Under the pieces are notes generated by a model, which saw nothing but the letters and a program-made list of their open reading frames with translations, did no database searches and had not been told where the DNA came from. A program made the position numbers and the translations under genes. DNA of 64,000 bases from Blautia sp. (lineage in GTDB: Bacteria > Bacillota > Clostridia > Lachnospirales > Lachnospiraceae): contig JAFTPT010000008.1 of assembly GCA_017463155.1 (NCBI GenBank), positions 1 to 64,000 on the forward strand. Direction: 5' to 3'. Below are positions 43,579 to 52,752 of this stretch, in pieces (within the stretch, counting starts at the first letter, position 1; the number at the start of each line of letters is the position of its first letter).

Positions 43579-44205
43579 TCAATCCGTATTTCCTTCACCG
43601 GGCCCGGGGGACGAAAAACTCCGCAGGATATGCCGGATGGCTTCGTAGAGATACGGCTTGTATTCCTCCATGGGCATGGGCTGCTGGTAGAGGATGCAGC
43701 TGTGGCAGGTCGATCCGACCAGCTCGATGATCGTGAACAGCATAAGTTCGGTCTTTTCACCGGAAAAGCCGCTGTCCGCCATGAGCTGCTCGATGAGGCT
43801 GTACATCTGCGGGCCGTCATCCGGAAGCTTTTCGTCAAAAGCACCGCGGAACATTCCCCAGCTGAGGTTCTTGGAGATGAAAAGAAGCAGGGCTTTGTCT
43901 TTTGCAAGAGCGTCAAGGATGTAGTCGATCAGGAAAAAAAGCCTGGGCTCAAACCCCGTGAGGTCCGTCTCCATGACAGCCTGGTAGGCCTTATAAAAAA
44001 GCTCGCCGGTCTTGTGGGAGATCAGCTTGTTGCGGATGTCATATTTATCCTTGAAATACAGATAAAAAGTCCCTTTGGCGACGCCGGCTTTTTCCACGAT
44101 GTCGGAGATGGTCGTTTTGGCCAGCCCCCTGGTGGTAAATAGCTCAAAGGCCGTACTGTAGAGGGCGTCTTTTTTCTTTTTCTTATTCAGCTCCAGTTTT
44201 CCCAT
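43579..44205 (-). CDS. TetR-family repressor of the MMPL locus
   Basis: 208 residues. HTH: FTTRGLAKTTISDIVEKAGVAKGTFYLYFKDKYDIRNKLI (positions about 23-60), in the classic TetR order. The C-terminal ligand domain ends with a probable coil. The gene diverges from the MMPL gene; palindromes TGACTAATGGTCA and TGACCGATGGTCA in the gap match TetR-type operators and probably are its sites. Confidence 0.92.
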   Translation of the reverse strand: MGKLELNKKKKKDALYSTAFELFTTRGLAKTTISDIVEKAGVAKGTFYLYFKDKYDIRNKLISHKTGELFYKAYQAVMETDLTGFEPRLFFLIDYILDALAKDKALLLFISKNLSWGMFRGAFDEKLPDDGPQMYSLIEQLMADSGFSGEKTELMLFTIIELVGSTCHSCILYQQPMPMEEYKPYLYEAIRHILRSFSSPGPGEGNTD

Positions 44206-44279
44206 GATCCTGTCCCTCCCGGTCTTCTTGTATTGTAATACATTTCATTTTGATTTTCCATAAAATTTCATAAAAGAGG

Positions 44280-44308
44280 TTGACTAATGGTCATTTTTGA
44301 TGTATAAC
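44280..44308 (+). promoter_or_regulatory. Promoter of the MMPL operon
   Basis: TTGACT (44280-44285), 17-bp spacer, TATAAC (44303-44308). The first operator covers the -35 hexamer. A minus-strand -10 (TACAAT, 44238-44233) for tetR is visible, without a clear -35. Confidence 0.75.
44281..44293. promoter_or_regulatory. Putative TetR operator 1
   Basis: TGACTAATGGTCA, arms TGAC/GTCA around a short centre; overlaps the -35 of the MMPL promoter, a position where a repressor would block RNA polymerase. Confidence 0.65.
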
Positions 44309-44324
44309 AGATGAACGGATAAAA

Positions 44325-44337
44325 TGACCGATGGTCA
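44325..44337. promoter_or_regulatory. Putative TetR operator 2
   Basis: TGACCGATGGTCA, perfect TGACC/GGTCA arms with 3-base centre, 44 bp after operator 1, about 10-20 bases past the transcription start. It covers the ATG at 44331, another reason to place the start codon at 44376. Confidence 0.65.
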
Positions 44338-44375
44338 ATTTAATAATCAGACTTACAGAAAGAAGAGATGATGAT

Positions 44376-46511
44376 ATGCAGAAGATCGGAAAATGGATCG
44401 CCGGTCACAAGATACTGATCCTTGTGATCGCAGCAGTACTGCTGATCCCGGCTTTCCTGGGCATGACGGCCACACGGGTCAATTATGACCTGCTGACGTA
44501 CCTTCCGGAAACGCTGGAGACGGTGGAGGGACAGAACATCCTGGTGGACGAGTTCGGCATGGGCGCGTTCTCCATGGTCGTCGTGGACGGGATGGAGCTG
44601 AAGGACGTCTCCGCGCTGAAGGACAGGCTTTCAGAGGTGGACCATGTAAAGAGCGTCCTCTGGTATGACAGCTTTCTGGACCTTTCGGTCCCGGTGGAAA
44701 TGCTGCCGGAGGAACTCCGGGAGACCCTGTTCCAGGGGGATTCGACCATACTGATCGCTTTGTTCGACGATTCTACCTCCTCGGACGCCTCCATGGGGGC
44801 CCTGGAGGAGATGCGGGGCATCGTTTCCGAAAACTGTTTCTTAAGCGGCATGACCAGTGTCATCCTGGATGTCAAGAACCTGGCTCTCGGGGAGATGCCG
44901 ATCTACGTGATGATCGCCGTGGCGCTGTCGCTTCTGATCCTGTTCCTGACGATGGAGTCTTTCCTGGTGCCGGTCCTTTTTATGGCCAGTATCGGGATCG
45001 CGATCCTGTACAACCTCGGCACTAACCTGTTCCTCGGGCAGATCTCCTATGTGACCAAGGCCCTGGCCGCCGTTCTGCAGCTGGGTGTGACCATGGACTA
45101 TTCGATCTTCCTGCTGAACAGCTATGAATCCGAAAAAAAGAACGCAAAGGATAAGGAAGAAGCGATGGCGCTTGCCATCGGCGAGACCTTCAAATCCGTC
45201 GTGGGCAGCTCGATCACCACGATCGCCGGCTTCATCGCCCTGTGCTTCATGACCTTTACACTCGGTCTCGACATGGGGATCGTGATGGCGAAGGGCGTCG
45301 TCTTCGGTGTGATCTGCTGCCTGACGGTGCTGCCGGCCCTGGTGCTTCTGTTTGACAAGGCCATCGACCGGACGTCCCACCGGTCCCTGCTGCCTTCCAT
45401 GGACAAGGTCTCGCATTTTATCACGAAGCACTATTATATCGGTCTCCTCGTGTTTGCGATCCTTCTGTATCCGGCCTGGTACGGCAACGATCATGTCCCC
45501 GTCTACTACAACATGGACAAGACGCTGCCCGCCGAGCTGCCGAGCCAGGAGGCGAACAAAAAGCTGTCGGAAGAGTTCGACATGAACACGATCCACATGA
45601 TCCTTCTGGAGAAGGGGATCGAGGCCAAGGACAAGATCGCGATGCTGAAGGAGATCAAGGGTGTGGACGGCGTCAAATGGGCGCTGGGGGCCAATTCGGT
45701 CATCGGACCGGCCTTTCCGGAGTCCATGATCCCGGATACGCTCCGTGAGAAGCTGGAGAGCGAGCATTACGAGCTGGAATTCGTCTCATCCCGGTATGCG
45801 GTGGCGACGGATGAGATGAACGACCAGATTGAAGAAATCCAGCAGATCGTTAAAAAATACAGTCCGGACGCGATCGTGATCGGAGAAGGTCCCCTCACCA
45901 GGGACCTGATCGAGATCACGGACACGGATTTCAAGAATGTGAGCATGGTATCGATCCTGGCGATCTTCGTGATCATCCTGCTCGTATTCCGCTCGATCTC
46001 CCTGCCGGTGATCCTGGTGGCGGTGATCGAATTTGCGATCTTCGTCAATATGGCCTGCGCGTACTACACCGGCGTGACACTTCCCTTTGTGGCGGGCATC
46101 ATCATCGGGACTGTCCAGCTTGGCTCGACCGTGGACTACGCGATCCTGATGACGAGCCGCTACCAGAAGGAAAGACAAGAGGGCAGGAGCCGGAAGGAAG
46201 CTGTGGCCATCGCCCATCAGAATTCCATCCGGTCCATCATGATCAGCGGCTGCACGTTCTTTGCCGCGACCTTCGGGGTAGGCCTGTATTCGAGGGTGGA
46301 CATGATCAGCGCCCTCTGCACACTGCTGGCACGAGGAGCGCTTGTAAGCATGGTGGTCGTCATCCTGGTACTGCCCGCCATGTTCATGATCTTTGATTTT
46401 CTGATCTGCCATACTTCGATCGGATTTCTTCCGCCAAAGGAAAAACGGGAAAAAGAACGGAAACAGAACAATACAGACGTCATCAGAGAAGGAGTGACTT
46501 CACATGAATAG
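44376..46511 (+). CDS. MMPL/RND-family permease
   Basis: 711 residues from ATG 44376 (MQKIGKWIAGHKI). Two halves, each with a membrane helix, a large outer loop and five or six helices. The motif pair LGVTMDYSIFLLNSYESE and LGSTVDYAILMTSRYQKE has the Asp-Tyr pair of the proton relay in RND permeases. Exports lipids or hydrophobic compounds, driven by proton-motive force. The next gene overlaps by 8 bases. Under control of the divergent TetR gene. Confidence 0.93.
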   Translation: MQKIGKWIAGHKILILVIAAVLLIPAFLGMTATRVNYDLLTYLPETLETVEGQNILVDEFGMGAFSMVVVDGMELKDVSALKDRLSEVDHVKSVLWYDSFLDLSVPVEMLPEELRETLFQGDSTILIALFDDSTSSDASMGALEEMRGIVSENCFLSGMTSVILDVKNLALGEMPIYVMIAVALSLLILFLTMESFLVPVLFMASIGIAILYNLGTNLFLGQISYVTKALAAVLQLGVTMDYSIFLLNSYESEKKNAKDKEEAMALAIGETFKSVVGSSITTIAGFIALCFMTFTLGLDMGIVMAKGVVFGVICCLTVLPALVLLFDKAIDRTSHRSLLPSMDKVSHFITKHYYIGLLVFAILLYPAWYGNDHVPVYYNMDKTLPAELPSQEANKKLSEEFDMNTIHMILLEKGIEAKDKIAMLKEIKGVDGVKWALGANSVIGPAFPESMIPDTLREKLESEHYELEFVSSRYAVATDEMNDQIEEIQQIVKKYSPDAIVIGEGPLTRDLIEITDTDFKNVSMVSILAIFVIILLVFRSISLPVILVAVIEFAIFVNMACAYYTGVTLPFVAGIIIGTVQLGSTVDYAILMTSRYQKERQEGRSRKEAVAIAHQNSIRSIMISGCTFFAATFGVGLYSRVDMISALCTLLARGALVSMVVVILVLPAMFMIFDFLICHTSIGFLPPKEKREKERKQNNTDVIREGVTSHE

Positions 46512-49362
46512 AAACAGAAAACTGATCACCATGGCCCTGGCAGCCGGGATGGCTGCGACGACGATCATCAGTCCGGCGCTGGCTGTTGACGATGCTTCGA
46601 TCACCAAGCAGGAGACCGTGTTCGTCAATGCGGATTCCACGGGAGACGTACGGAACATCACCGTCTCGGAGTGGCTGAAGAATTCCGGGATCGCCGGTGA
46701 CGTGGCAGATAACTCGGAGCTTTCCGGAATCGTTAATGTCAAGGGAGACGAAACCTTTACGCAGGAAGGGAATACCCTGATCTGGGATTCCGAAGGAAAG
46801 GATATCTATTATCAGGGCACGTCCGACAAAGAACTGCCTGTTACGCTTGAGATCCGTTATTACCTGGACGGGGACGAGATCGCTCCGGAGGAACTGGCCG
46901 GAAAAAGCGGACATCTCCGGATGGAAGTCAGCTACAGCAACCATGAGAGCCGGATGATCCGGGTCGGGGATCATATGGAGGAGATGTACGCGCCGTTTCT
47001 CATGGTGACGGGTATGTATCTGCCGCTTGATTCCTATAAGAACGTGACGGTCACAAACGGAAGGCTGATCTCGGACGGCAGCCGTGATATCGTGGTGGGC
47101 TTCGGCCTGCCGGGCCTTGCTTCCGACCTGAACCTGCCGGACAGCGTGACAGACCGGATCACGATCCCGGAGGGCTTTACGATGGAGGCGGACGTGACGG
47201 ACTGTGAGGTTTCGTCCACCTTTACACTGGCTCTGACGGATGTCATGAAGGAACTCGACCTTTCCGGGATCGACAAGCTGGATGATCTGAAAGGCGCATT
47301 GACGGACCTGTATGACGCTTCTCTGAAACTTGTGGACGGTACAGGCGAGCTTTTTGACGGGGTCGATGAGCTGGATGAGAAATACAAGGAATTTGATGAG
47401 GGCGTCGGCAAGCTTTCGGACGGAGCCAGAGAGCTTTCGGACGGAGCCGGAGAGCTGGATGAAGGTGCCGGGGAGCTGTACGACGGAACGAAGGAGCTGT
47501 ATAAAGGAACGGTCCGTCTTCGGAACGGAGCCAAGAAGGTCGACAACGGGACCTATTCCCTGGCAAACGGAGCCGGCAAACTTGACGACGGGGCAAAGAC
47601 GCTGTATGCCGGGACAGGCGACCTGGCCGCCGGCACCGCACAGCTCTCGAACGGGGCCGGAACCCTTGCCGCAGGTGCCGGGAAGCTGAAGTCCGGGATC
47701 CGTGCGTACACGGCCGGGGCCGGAGAACTGAAGGACGGACTTGCCGAATACAAGGATGGCATGGAGACTTTGTCCGGCAAGGTCCTGGAATATGGAAACG
47801 GCGTCCTGGCCCTGGCGGACGGGGCAGGCCGGTATGTGGAAGGTGTCGGTGCCCTGAAGCAGGGCATCGATCAGTATACGGGCGCGGTATCCCGGGCGGC
47901 AGCCGGAGCTTCACAGCTTACAGAGGCGGCCGGGGCGCTGCCGCAGGGCCTCGGTACATTGGAGGATAATCTCCAGGCTCTGGCGGCGGACGAGGGCTCC
48001 GTCGCGCAGCTCAGGAACGGGGCGGAGACGCTGTCCACGAATCTGACAGTGATCAGCGGCGGCCTTTCCGATGCAGCCAAAAGCCTGGAAGGACTGGACA
48101 CCTCCGCGATCACGGATGCGGGTGCATCTCTTCAGAGCGGGCTCGGCACCGCAGGCAGCAGCCTTCAGGATGCCGGGACCCATCTTACCAACGCTTCCGC
48201 TTCCATCAGCGCCGCCTACGGCGTCGCGGCCATGATCCAGGCCACCTACGGTTCAAGGATGACCGATCAGGAAAAGGCGATCATCGCGGATGCCATGGCC
48301 CAGCTGAACAGCCTGAGCAGTGAAGTGAGCGGAGCCGCCGGAAGTATTCAGACGGCGGCCGCCGGGGTGGCAGAAGCCGCCGGAGGCGCGCAGACGCTCG
48401 GGCAGGCTGTACAGGTGGTGAGCAGCATCGATCCGGAGGCTCTTACGCAGGCGGCCGACGGGACAAAGCAGTGTGCGGCGGGTGCCGGGCAGCTGGAGCA
48501 GGGGCTCGGACAGCTGAAGGACGGCATGGGTGCTCTGTACGCAGGTGCGAAGAGCGCGCATGAGGGTGCCGACACGATCGTCGAAAACCTGGGCGCCCTG
48601 GACAGTGGACTGCAGCAGATCGCCGGCAATACGGCTCTTTCCGAAGGGGCGGAGGCCCTCGTTCAGAAGGGCACGGAGCTTGGCAGCGGAGCCGGAGCCC
48701 TTACGCAGGCCACCGGGGAACTGTCCAAAGGACTGGATACGATCGGGGAGGCCACCGGAAAACTGGTGGCCGGAGCCGAAACGCTGACTGCCAACAACAG
48801 GGCCCTGAATCAGGGTGCCGAAGAGCTTGCGTCCGGAGCAGACAGGCTCAGCGCCGGAAGCATGACGCTGGCAGACGGAGTCGGCAGGCTGAGAAGCGGC
48901 GCGGGAGAGCTTTCTTCCGGAACGGCCACACTGAAGGAAGGTGCAGATACACTGAAAAACGGTACCGGTGAACTGCTCACCGGCGCCAGGACCCTATCCT
49001 CCGGAGCCGGGGAACTCCGGGACGGTGCAGGCACCCTGCATGACGGAACCGGAAAGCTGAAGGATGGAACAGGAGAACTGGTGTCCGGCGCAGAAGAGCT
49101 CGCGGATGGAAGCGCAAAAGTGCAGGACGGCATCGACCAGCTTCGCACCGGCGCAGAAGAGCTGCGGGACGGACAGAACAGGTTCGAGGAAGAAGGGATC
49201 GAAAAGCTGAAGGACACGATGGACGAGGAACTCGACAAGGTGATGGATCGTCTGGATGCCCTCACGGATGAAGGCCTTGTATATACGGACTATGCCGGAA
49301 GAGAGGACGGAATGGACGGAAACATCCGTTTCATCATCGAGACGGATCCGGTAAAAGGATAA
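46504..49362 (+). CDS. Secreted heptad-repeat protein, partner of the MMPL permease
   Basis: 952 residues. Signal peptide MNRNRKLITMALAAGMAATT...ALA. Residues about 30-260 form a beta-rich domain. From about residue 285 come long runs of a seven-residue unit of type GAxELxD/xG (LSDGARELSDGAGELDEGAG), interrupted by a helical part (about 520-690), and starting again until about residue 920. This is the pattern of YhgE/Pip and MMPL-associated coiled repeats, but no terminal membrane helices are present, unlike in YhgE. A short tail ends VYTDYAGREDGMDG. It is translated with the MMPL gene by overlap and so is probably the outer, periplasm-like partner bound to the transporter. Confidence 0.85.
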   Translation: MNRNRKLITMALAAGMAATTIISPALAVDDASITKQETVFVNADSTGDVRNITVSEWLKNSGIAGDVADNSELSGIVNVKGDETFTQEGNTLIWDSEGKDIYYQGTSDKELPVTLEIRYYLDGDEIAPEELAGKSGHLRMEVSYSNHESRMIRVGDHMEEMYAPFLMVTGMYLPLDSYKNVTVTNGRLISDGSRDIVVGFGLPGLASDLNLPDSVTDRITIPEGFTMEADVTDCEVSSTFTLALTDVMKELDLSGIDKLDDLKGALTDLYDASLKLVDGTGELFDGVDELDEKYKEFDEGVGKLSDGARELSDGAGELDEGAGELYDGTKELYKGTVRLRNGAKKVDNGTYSLANGAGKLDDGAKTLYAGTGDLAAGTAQLSNGAGTLAAGAGKLKSGIRAYTAGAGELKDGLAEYKDGMETLSGKVLEYGNGVLALADGAGRYVEGVGALKQGIDQYTGAVSRAAAGASQLTEAAGALPQGLGTLEDNLQALAADEGSVAQLRNGAETLSTNLTVISGGLSDAAKSLEGLDTSAITDAGASLQSGLGTAGSSLQDAGTHLTNASASISAAYGVAAMIQATYGSRMTDQEKAIIADAMAQLNSLSSEVSGAAGSIQTAAAGVAEAAGGAQTLGQAVQVVSSIDPEALTQAADGTKQCAAGAGQLEQGLGQLKDGMGALYAGAKSAHEGADTIVENLGALDSGLQQIAGNTALSEGAEALVQKGTELGSGAGALTQATGELSKGLDTIGEATGKLVAGAETLTANNRALNQGAEELASGADRLSAGSMTLADGVGRLRSGAGELSSGTATLKEGADTLKNGTGELLTGARTLSSGAGELRDGAGTLHDGTGKLKDGTGELVSGAEELADGSAKVQDGIDQLRTGAEELRDGQNRFEEEGIEKLKDTMDEELDKVMDRLDALTDEGLVYTDYAGREDGMDGNIRFIIETDPVKG
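47377..49206 (+). repeat. 21-bp coding repeats (seven-residue units) in the heptad protein
   Basis: Imperfect 21-base repeats, mostly of gga-gcc-gga-gag-ctg type, encode the GAxxLxx heptads. They are interrupted near 48050-48460. Protein-level conservation is higher than DNA-level, consistent with selection for a helical or coiled structure. Confidence 0.85.
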
Positions 49363-49366
49363 ATGC

Positions 49367-49395
49367 TTGCCTGGAGCCGGGAATTCTGCTATGAT
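49367..49395 (+). promoter_or_regulatory. ftsW promoter
   Basis: TTGCCT (49367-49372), 17-bp spacer, TATGAT (49390-49395); starts 4 bases after the stop of the heptad-repeat gene. Confidence 0.65.
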
Positions 49396-49429
49396 AGGGG
49401 CTAAGCAGAAGGGAAACAGGTGAGGACAG

Positions 49430-50635
49430 ATGGCAAAAGCGACGGAGAAGCGCGTCTCCGGCCGGAAACGTACCACAAGCCGGACGAGAGCTGTACAAAG
49501 ACGCGGAGATTACTACGATTTCAGCCTGGTGGCTGTGATCGTTCTGTTGATCTGCTTCGGCCTGATCATGCTGTACAGCACTAGTGCTTATACGGCTACG
49601 ATCCAGTTCAATGACGATATGCATTATTTCAAGCGGCAGGCGGCGATCAGTGCCGGCTGTCTGCTTGCTGCGCTCGTGTTTTCGAGACTTGACTATCATC
49701 TGCTCGAAAAAGTATGGTTTCTTCTGTATGTTTCCTCCATGGGACTCATGATGCTGGTCAAGAGCCCCCTGGGCTTTGCGTCGCATGGCGCCAAGCGATG
49801 GCTTGCGCTGGGGCCGGTCCAGTTCCAGCCGGCGGAGATCGCCAAGATCGCCGTGATCGTGACGCTTTCGTACATGGTGGTCCATACGAGGGATTCTCTC
49901 AGGTCTTTAAGCTCGACCATGAAGATGGCCGGCCTCGGAGGCGCCCAGGCTCTGGTAGCCTATGTGTTTACGGATAACCTGAGCACCGCCCTCATTATCC
50001 TCGGCATCACGGCCGGGCTGATCTTTCTGGCACATCCGAAGACCCGCATCTTTATCCTGCTGTTCGTCGCCGTGATCATATTTGCCGTGATCCTGGTGCT
50101 TTTCCTGAACAGTACGCTGGAGACCAGCGACAGTTTCCGGGTCCGGCGTGTCCTGGTATGGCTGCATCCCGAGGATTACGCCAAGGGCGACGGGTATCAG
50201 ACCCTGCAGGCGCTCTATGCCATCGGCTCGGGCGGCTTTTTCGGCCGGGGCCTCGGCAACAGTATCCAGAAGCTGGGCAGCGTGCCGGAAGCACAGAATG
50301 ACTTTATTTTTTCCATTATCTGTGAAGAACTGGGGATCTTCGGAGGGATCGTTCTCCTTCTGGTGTTCGCGTATCTTCTGTACCGGCTGTTTTTTATCGC
50401 GCAGAACGCGCCCGATATGTTCGGATCCTTCCTGGTCAGCGGCATCTTTATACACATTGCCCTGCAGGTGGTCCTGAACATCGCGGTCGTTGTGAACCTG
50501 CTCCCGAATACGGGCGTAACGCTGCCGTTTATCAGTTATGGAGGCACGTCCGTGCTGTTCCTGATGGCGGAGATGGGCATCGCGTTGTCCGTCGCCAGGC
50601 AGATCCGGTTCAAAGAACCAACGCGGATCATTTGA
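49430..50635 (+). CDS. ftsW: SEDS-family peptidoglycan polymerase FtsW
   Basis: 401 residues, about ten membrane segments. IMLYSTSAYTA, HGAKRWLALGPVQFQPAEIAK (conserved), YGTLQ-like DGYQTLQALYAIGSGGFFGRGLGNSIQKLGSVPEAQNDFIF and FISYGGTSVLFLMAEMG are diagnostic. FtsW makes septal glycan with a class B PBP. A basic 25-residue N-terminus (KRVSGRKRTTSR) precedes the first helix. FtsW versus RodA is not fully decided, as no dcw genes are near; the motif order fits FtsW. Confidence 0.88.
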   Translation: MAKATEKRVSGRKRTTSRTRAVQRRGDYYDFSLVAVIVLLICFGLIMLYSTSAYTATIQFNDDMHYFKRQAAISAGCLLAALVFSRLDYHLLEKVWFLLYVSSMGLMMLVKSPLGFASHGAKRWLALGPVQFQPAEIAKIAVIVTLSYMVVHTRDSLRSLSSTMKMAGLGGAQALVAYVFTDNLSTALIILGITAGLIFLAHPKTRIFILLFVAVIIFAVILVLFLNSTLETSDSFRVRRVLVWLHPEDYAKGDGYQTLQALYAIGSGGFFGRGLGNSIQKLGSVPEAQNDFIFSIICEELGIFGGIVLLLVFAYLLYRLFFIAQNAPDMFGSFLVSGIFIHIALQVVLNIAVVVNLLPNTGVTLPFISYGGTSVLFLMAEMGIALSVARQIRFKEPTRII

Positions 50636-50641
50636 GGATTA

Positions 50642-50704
50642 CAGCGCCAAAAGTCTTCTCACACGTCGTGCTTGCACGTAAGTGGGAGGAAGACCTTGGG
50701 CGCG
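50642..50704. repeat. Dispersed hairpin element, copy B
   Basis: Inverted repeat with arms GCGCCAAAAGTCTTCTCACA (from 50644) and AGTGGGAGGAAGACCTTGGG (to 50700). It matches copy A (39518-39578, other strand) over 62 bases with 9 mismatches. It follows the ftsW stop by 7 bases. Both copies lie right after a gene, so they may work as terminators or as mobile non-autonomous hairpins. Confidence 0.85.
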
Positions 50705-50723
50705 CCTCTTCATGAGCAAAAAA

Positions 50724-50801
50724 GTGGGGCGTTAGCGCCACGATTTGCGAATGGAGAGCAGGATTGTGGGAGCTCGAAGAGCGAAGCAATCCGTAATCCT
50801 G
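50724..50801 (+). ncRNA. Structured stretch between ftsW and acpP, possible small RNA or leader
   Basis: The 310-base gap holds, besides the hairpin copy and the acpP promoter, a folded-looking region. GTGG (50724) pairs with CCAC (50741). GGATTG (50761-50766) pairs with CAATCC (50787-50792) around the inner hairpin GCTC-GAA-GAGC (50772-50782); the alternative pairing CAGGATT (50759-50765) with AATCCTG (50795-50801) excludes it. Two exclusive folds could mean a switch. No promoter of its own was found. No protein gene is evident. Confidence 0.35.
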
Positions 50802-50828
50802 GCTTTGACGGTTGTAGCATTTGAGGTC

Positions 50829-50857
50829 TTGACAAAAGCTTATGCAGAATATATACT
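50829..50857 (+). promoter_or_regulatory. acpP promoter
   Basis: Consensus TTGACA (50829-50834), 17-bp spacer, TATACT (50852-50857); 88 bases before the start codon. Confidence 0.85.
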
Positions 50858-50945
50858 TTGCTCAGTGTAAGTGCCTGACTGCACAGCGCACAGGCCGGAT
50901 GCCGCGGCGTCCGGGCTTTATCTCCAGAATTTTGAGGTGACGAAC

Positions 50946-51179
50946 ATGTTGGAAAGAATGAAAGAAATGCTCGCGGAGCAGCTGAATATCGATGTATCTA
51001 CCATCACCCCCGAGACATCATTCAAGGATGATCTTGGCGCCGATTCCCTGGACCTGATGGAACTGCTGATGGCGATCGAGGATGAGTACAATATCGAGAT
51101 AGAGGCTGAAGACCTTACGGATGTACAGACTGTCGGTGAAGTGCTGGACTATCTGAAGAATAAAGGCATTGAAGTCTGA
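50946..51179 (+). CDS. acpP: Acyl carrier protein
   Basis: 77 residues from ATG 50946 with GAGGTGA just upstream. Acidic four-helix protein; the serine that takes phosphopantetheine is in DLGADSLDLMELLMAIED. The strong promoter fits an abundant protein. A fab gene is not adjacent. The Sfp-type transferase further down (54572) could load this or other carriers. Confidence 0.95.
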   Translation: MLERMKEMLAEQLNIDVSTITPETSFKDDLGADSLDLMELLMAIEDEYNIEIEAEDLTDVQTVGEVLDYLKNKGIEV

Positions 51180-51240
51180 ATCCGGACGGGCGTTCCCGGT
51201 GTCCCTTCATACAGGATACATATGCAGCTGACAGATCATG

Positions 51241-51268
51241 AGACCTCCGGAAGATCCGGGGGTCTTTT
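51241..51268 (+). terminator. Terminator after acpP
   Basis: AGACCTCCGGA (51241-51251), AGA loop, TCCGGGGGTCT (51255-51265) with one G-U pair, then TTTC. The gltX start is 35 bases further on. No T-box pattern is present. Confidence 0.8.
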
Positions 51269-51300
51269 CATATCAGAATATCATAACAGGAGAGAAAAGG

Positions 51301-52752
51301 ATGGCAAAAAAGATCAGAACCAGATTTGCACCAAGCCCGACCGGCAAAATGCATGTAGGAAACCTTCGTACGGCTCTGTACGCGTACCTGATCACCCGGC
51401 ATGAGGGTGGAGACTTTATCCTCCGGATCGAGGATACCGACCAGGAACGGTACGTGGAAGGCGCCGTCGAGATCATCAACCGCACCTTGGCCCTGACCGG
51501 GCTTACGCACGATGAGGGTCCCGACAAGGACGGCGGCTACGGTCCCTATGTACAGAGTGAACGCCAGGCGGCGGGGATCTACGCGAAATATGCGCAGCAG
51601 CTGGTCGACCAGGGGGATGCTTACCCCTGCTTCTGCAAGGAGGAAGAACTGGCCGGCATGAAGCGCGTGGTCGGAGACAAGGAGATCTCCATCTACGACA
51701 AGAGATGCCTGCATCTTCCCAAGGAAGAAGTCGAGAGACGGCTGGCAGCCGGTGAGCCCCATGTGATCCGGTTCAATATGCCCACGGAGGGGACGACCAC
51801 CTTCCACGACGTGATCTACGGCGATATCACGGTCAACAACGAGGAACTGGAGGACCTGATCCTGATCAAGTCCGACGGCTACCCCACCTACAATTTCGCC
51901 AACGTGGTGGACGACCATCTGATGGAGATCAGCCATGTGGTCAGGGGAAACGAATATCTGTCCTCCGCACCGAAATACAACAGGATCTACGAAGCCTTCG
52001 GCTGGGATATCCCGGTCTATGTCCACTGCCCGCTGATCACGGACGCGGACCATCAGAAGCTGTCCAAGCGTTCCGGCCATTCCTCCTTTGAGGATCTTCT
52101 GGAGCAGGGCTTTGTGGCGGAAGCGGTCGTGAACTATGTGGCGCTTCTCGGCTGGAGCCCGGCGGACAACCAGGAGATCATGACCCTCGAGGAGCTGATC
52201 CGGGCCTTCGACTACCATCATATCAACAAATCGCCGGCGGTCTTTGATATTCCGAAGCTTCGCTGGATGAACGGTGAATACTTCAAGAAGATGGCTCCCG
52301 AGGTCTTCTATGAAAAAGCGCTTCCGTATCTCCGGGAGGCTCTTCAGGAGGATTTCGACTACCGGAAGATCGCGTCCATGGTGCAGACCAGGATCGAGAC
52401 GTTCCTGGATATTCCGGAGCAGGTCGGCTTTTTCCGGGAGGTGCCGGAGTACGACATCTCCATGTACAAAAACAAGAAATCCAAATCCACGGAGGAATCC
52501 TCCCTTACCGTGCTGACCGAGACACTTCCGATCCTGGAGCGGCAGGAGGACTATTCCAATGACGCGCTCTACGAGACCCTTTCCGCCTATGTGACGGAAA
52601 AGGGCGTCAAGACCGGCTTTGTGATGTGGCCTCTCCGTACAGCCCTTTCCGGCAGACAGATGACGCCGGCCGGTGCGACGGAGATCATGGAGGTCATCGG
52701 CAAGGAAAGGACTCTTGCGCGTATCCGCGCAGCGATCGAAAAACTATCATGA
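51301..52752 (+). CDS. gltX: Glutamyl-tRNA synthetase
   Basis: 483 residues from ATG 51301 (AGGAGA upstream). FAPSPTGKMHVGNLRTALY holds the HIGH motif as HVGN; HQKLSKRSGHSSF is the KMSKS equivalent. Class I enzyme that charges tRNA-Glu, and in organisms lacking glutaminyl-tRNA synthetase also tRNA-Gln. Its stop overlaps the helicase start (ATGA at 52749). Confidence 0.96.
   Translation: MAKKIRTRFAPSPTGKMHVGNLRTALYAYLITRHEGGDFILRIEDTDQERYVEGAVEIINRTLALTGLTHDEGPDKDGGYGPYVQSERQAAGIYAKYAQQLVDQGDAYPCFCKEEELAGMKRVVGDKEISIYDKRCLHLPKEEVERRLAAGEPHVIRFNMPTEGTTTFHDVIYGDITVNNEELEDLILIKSDGYPTYNFANVVDDHLMEISHVVRGNEYLSSAPKYNRIYEAFGWDIPVYVHCPLITDADHQKLSKRSGHSSFEDLLEQGFVAEAVVNYVALLGWSPADNQEIMTLEELIRAFDYHHINKSPAVFDIPKLRWMNGEYFKKMAPEVFYEKALPYLREALQEDFDYRKIASMVQTRIETFLDIPEQVGFFREVPEYDISMYKNKKSKSTEESSLTVLTETLPILERQEDYSNDALYETLSAYVTEKGVKTGFVMWPLRTALSGRQMTPAGATEIMEVIGKERTLARIRAAIEKLS

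Noticed and set aside
51180..51300. T-box leader for gltX
   Set aside because: No AGGGTGG-type T-box sequence; the hairpin ends acpP as a simple terminator.
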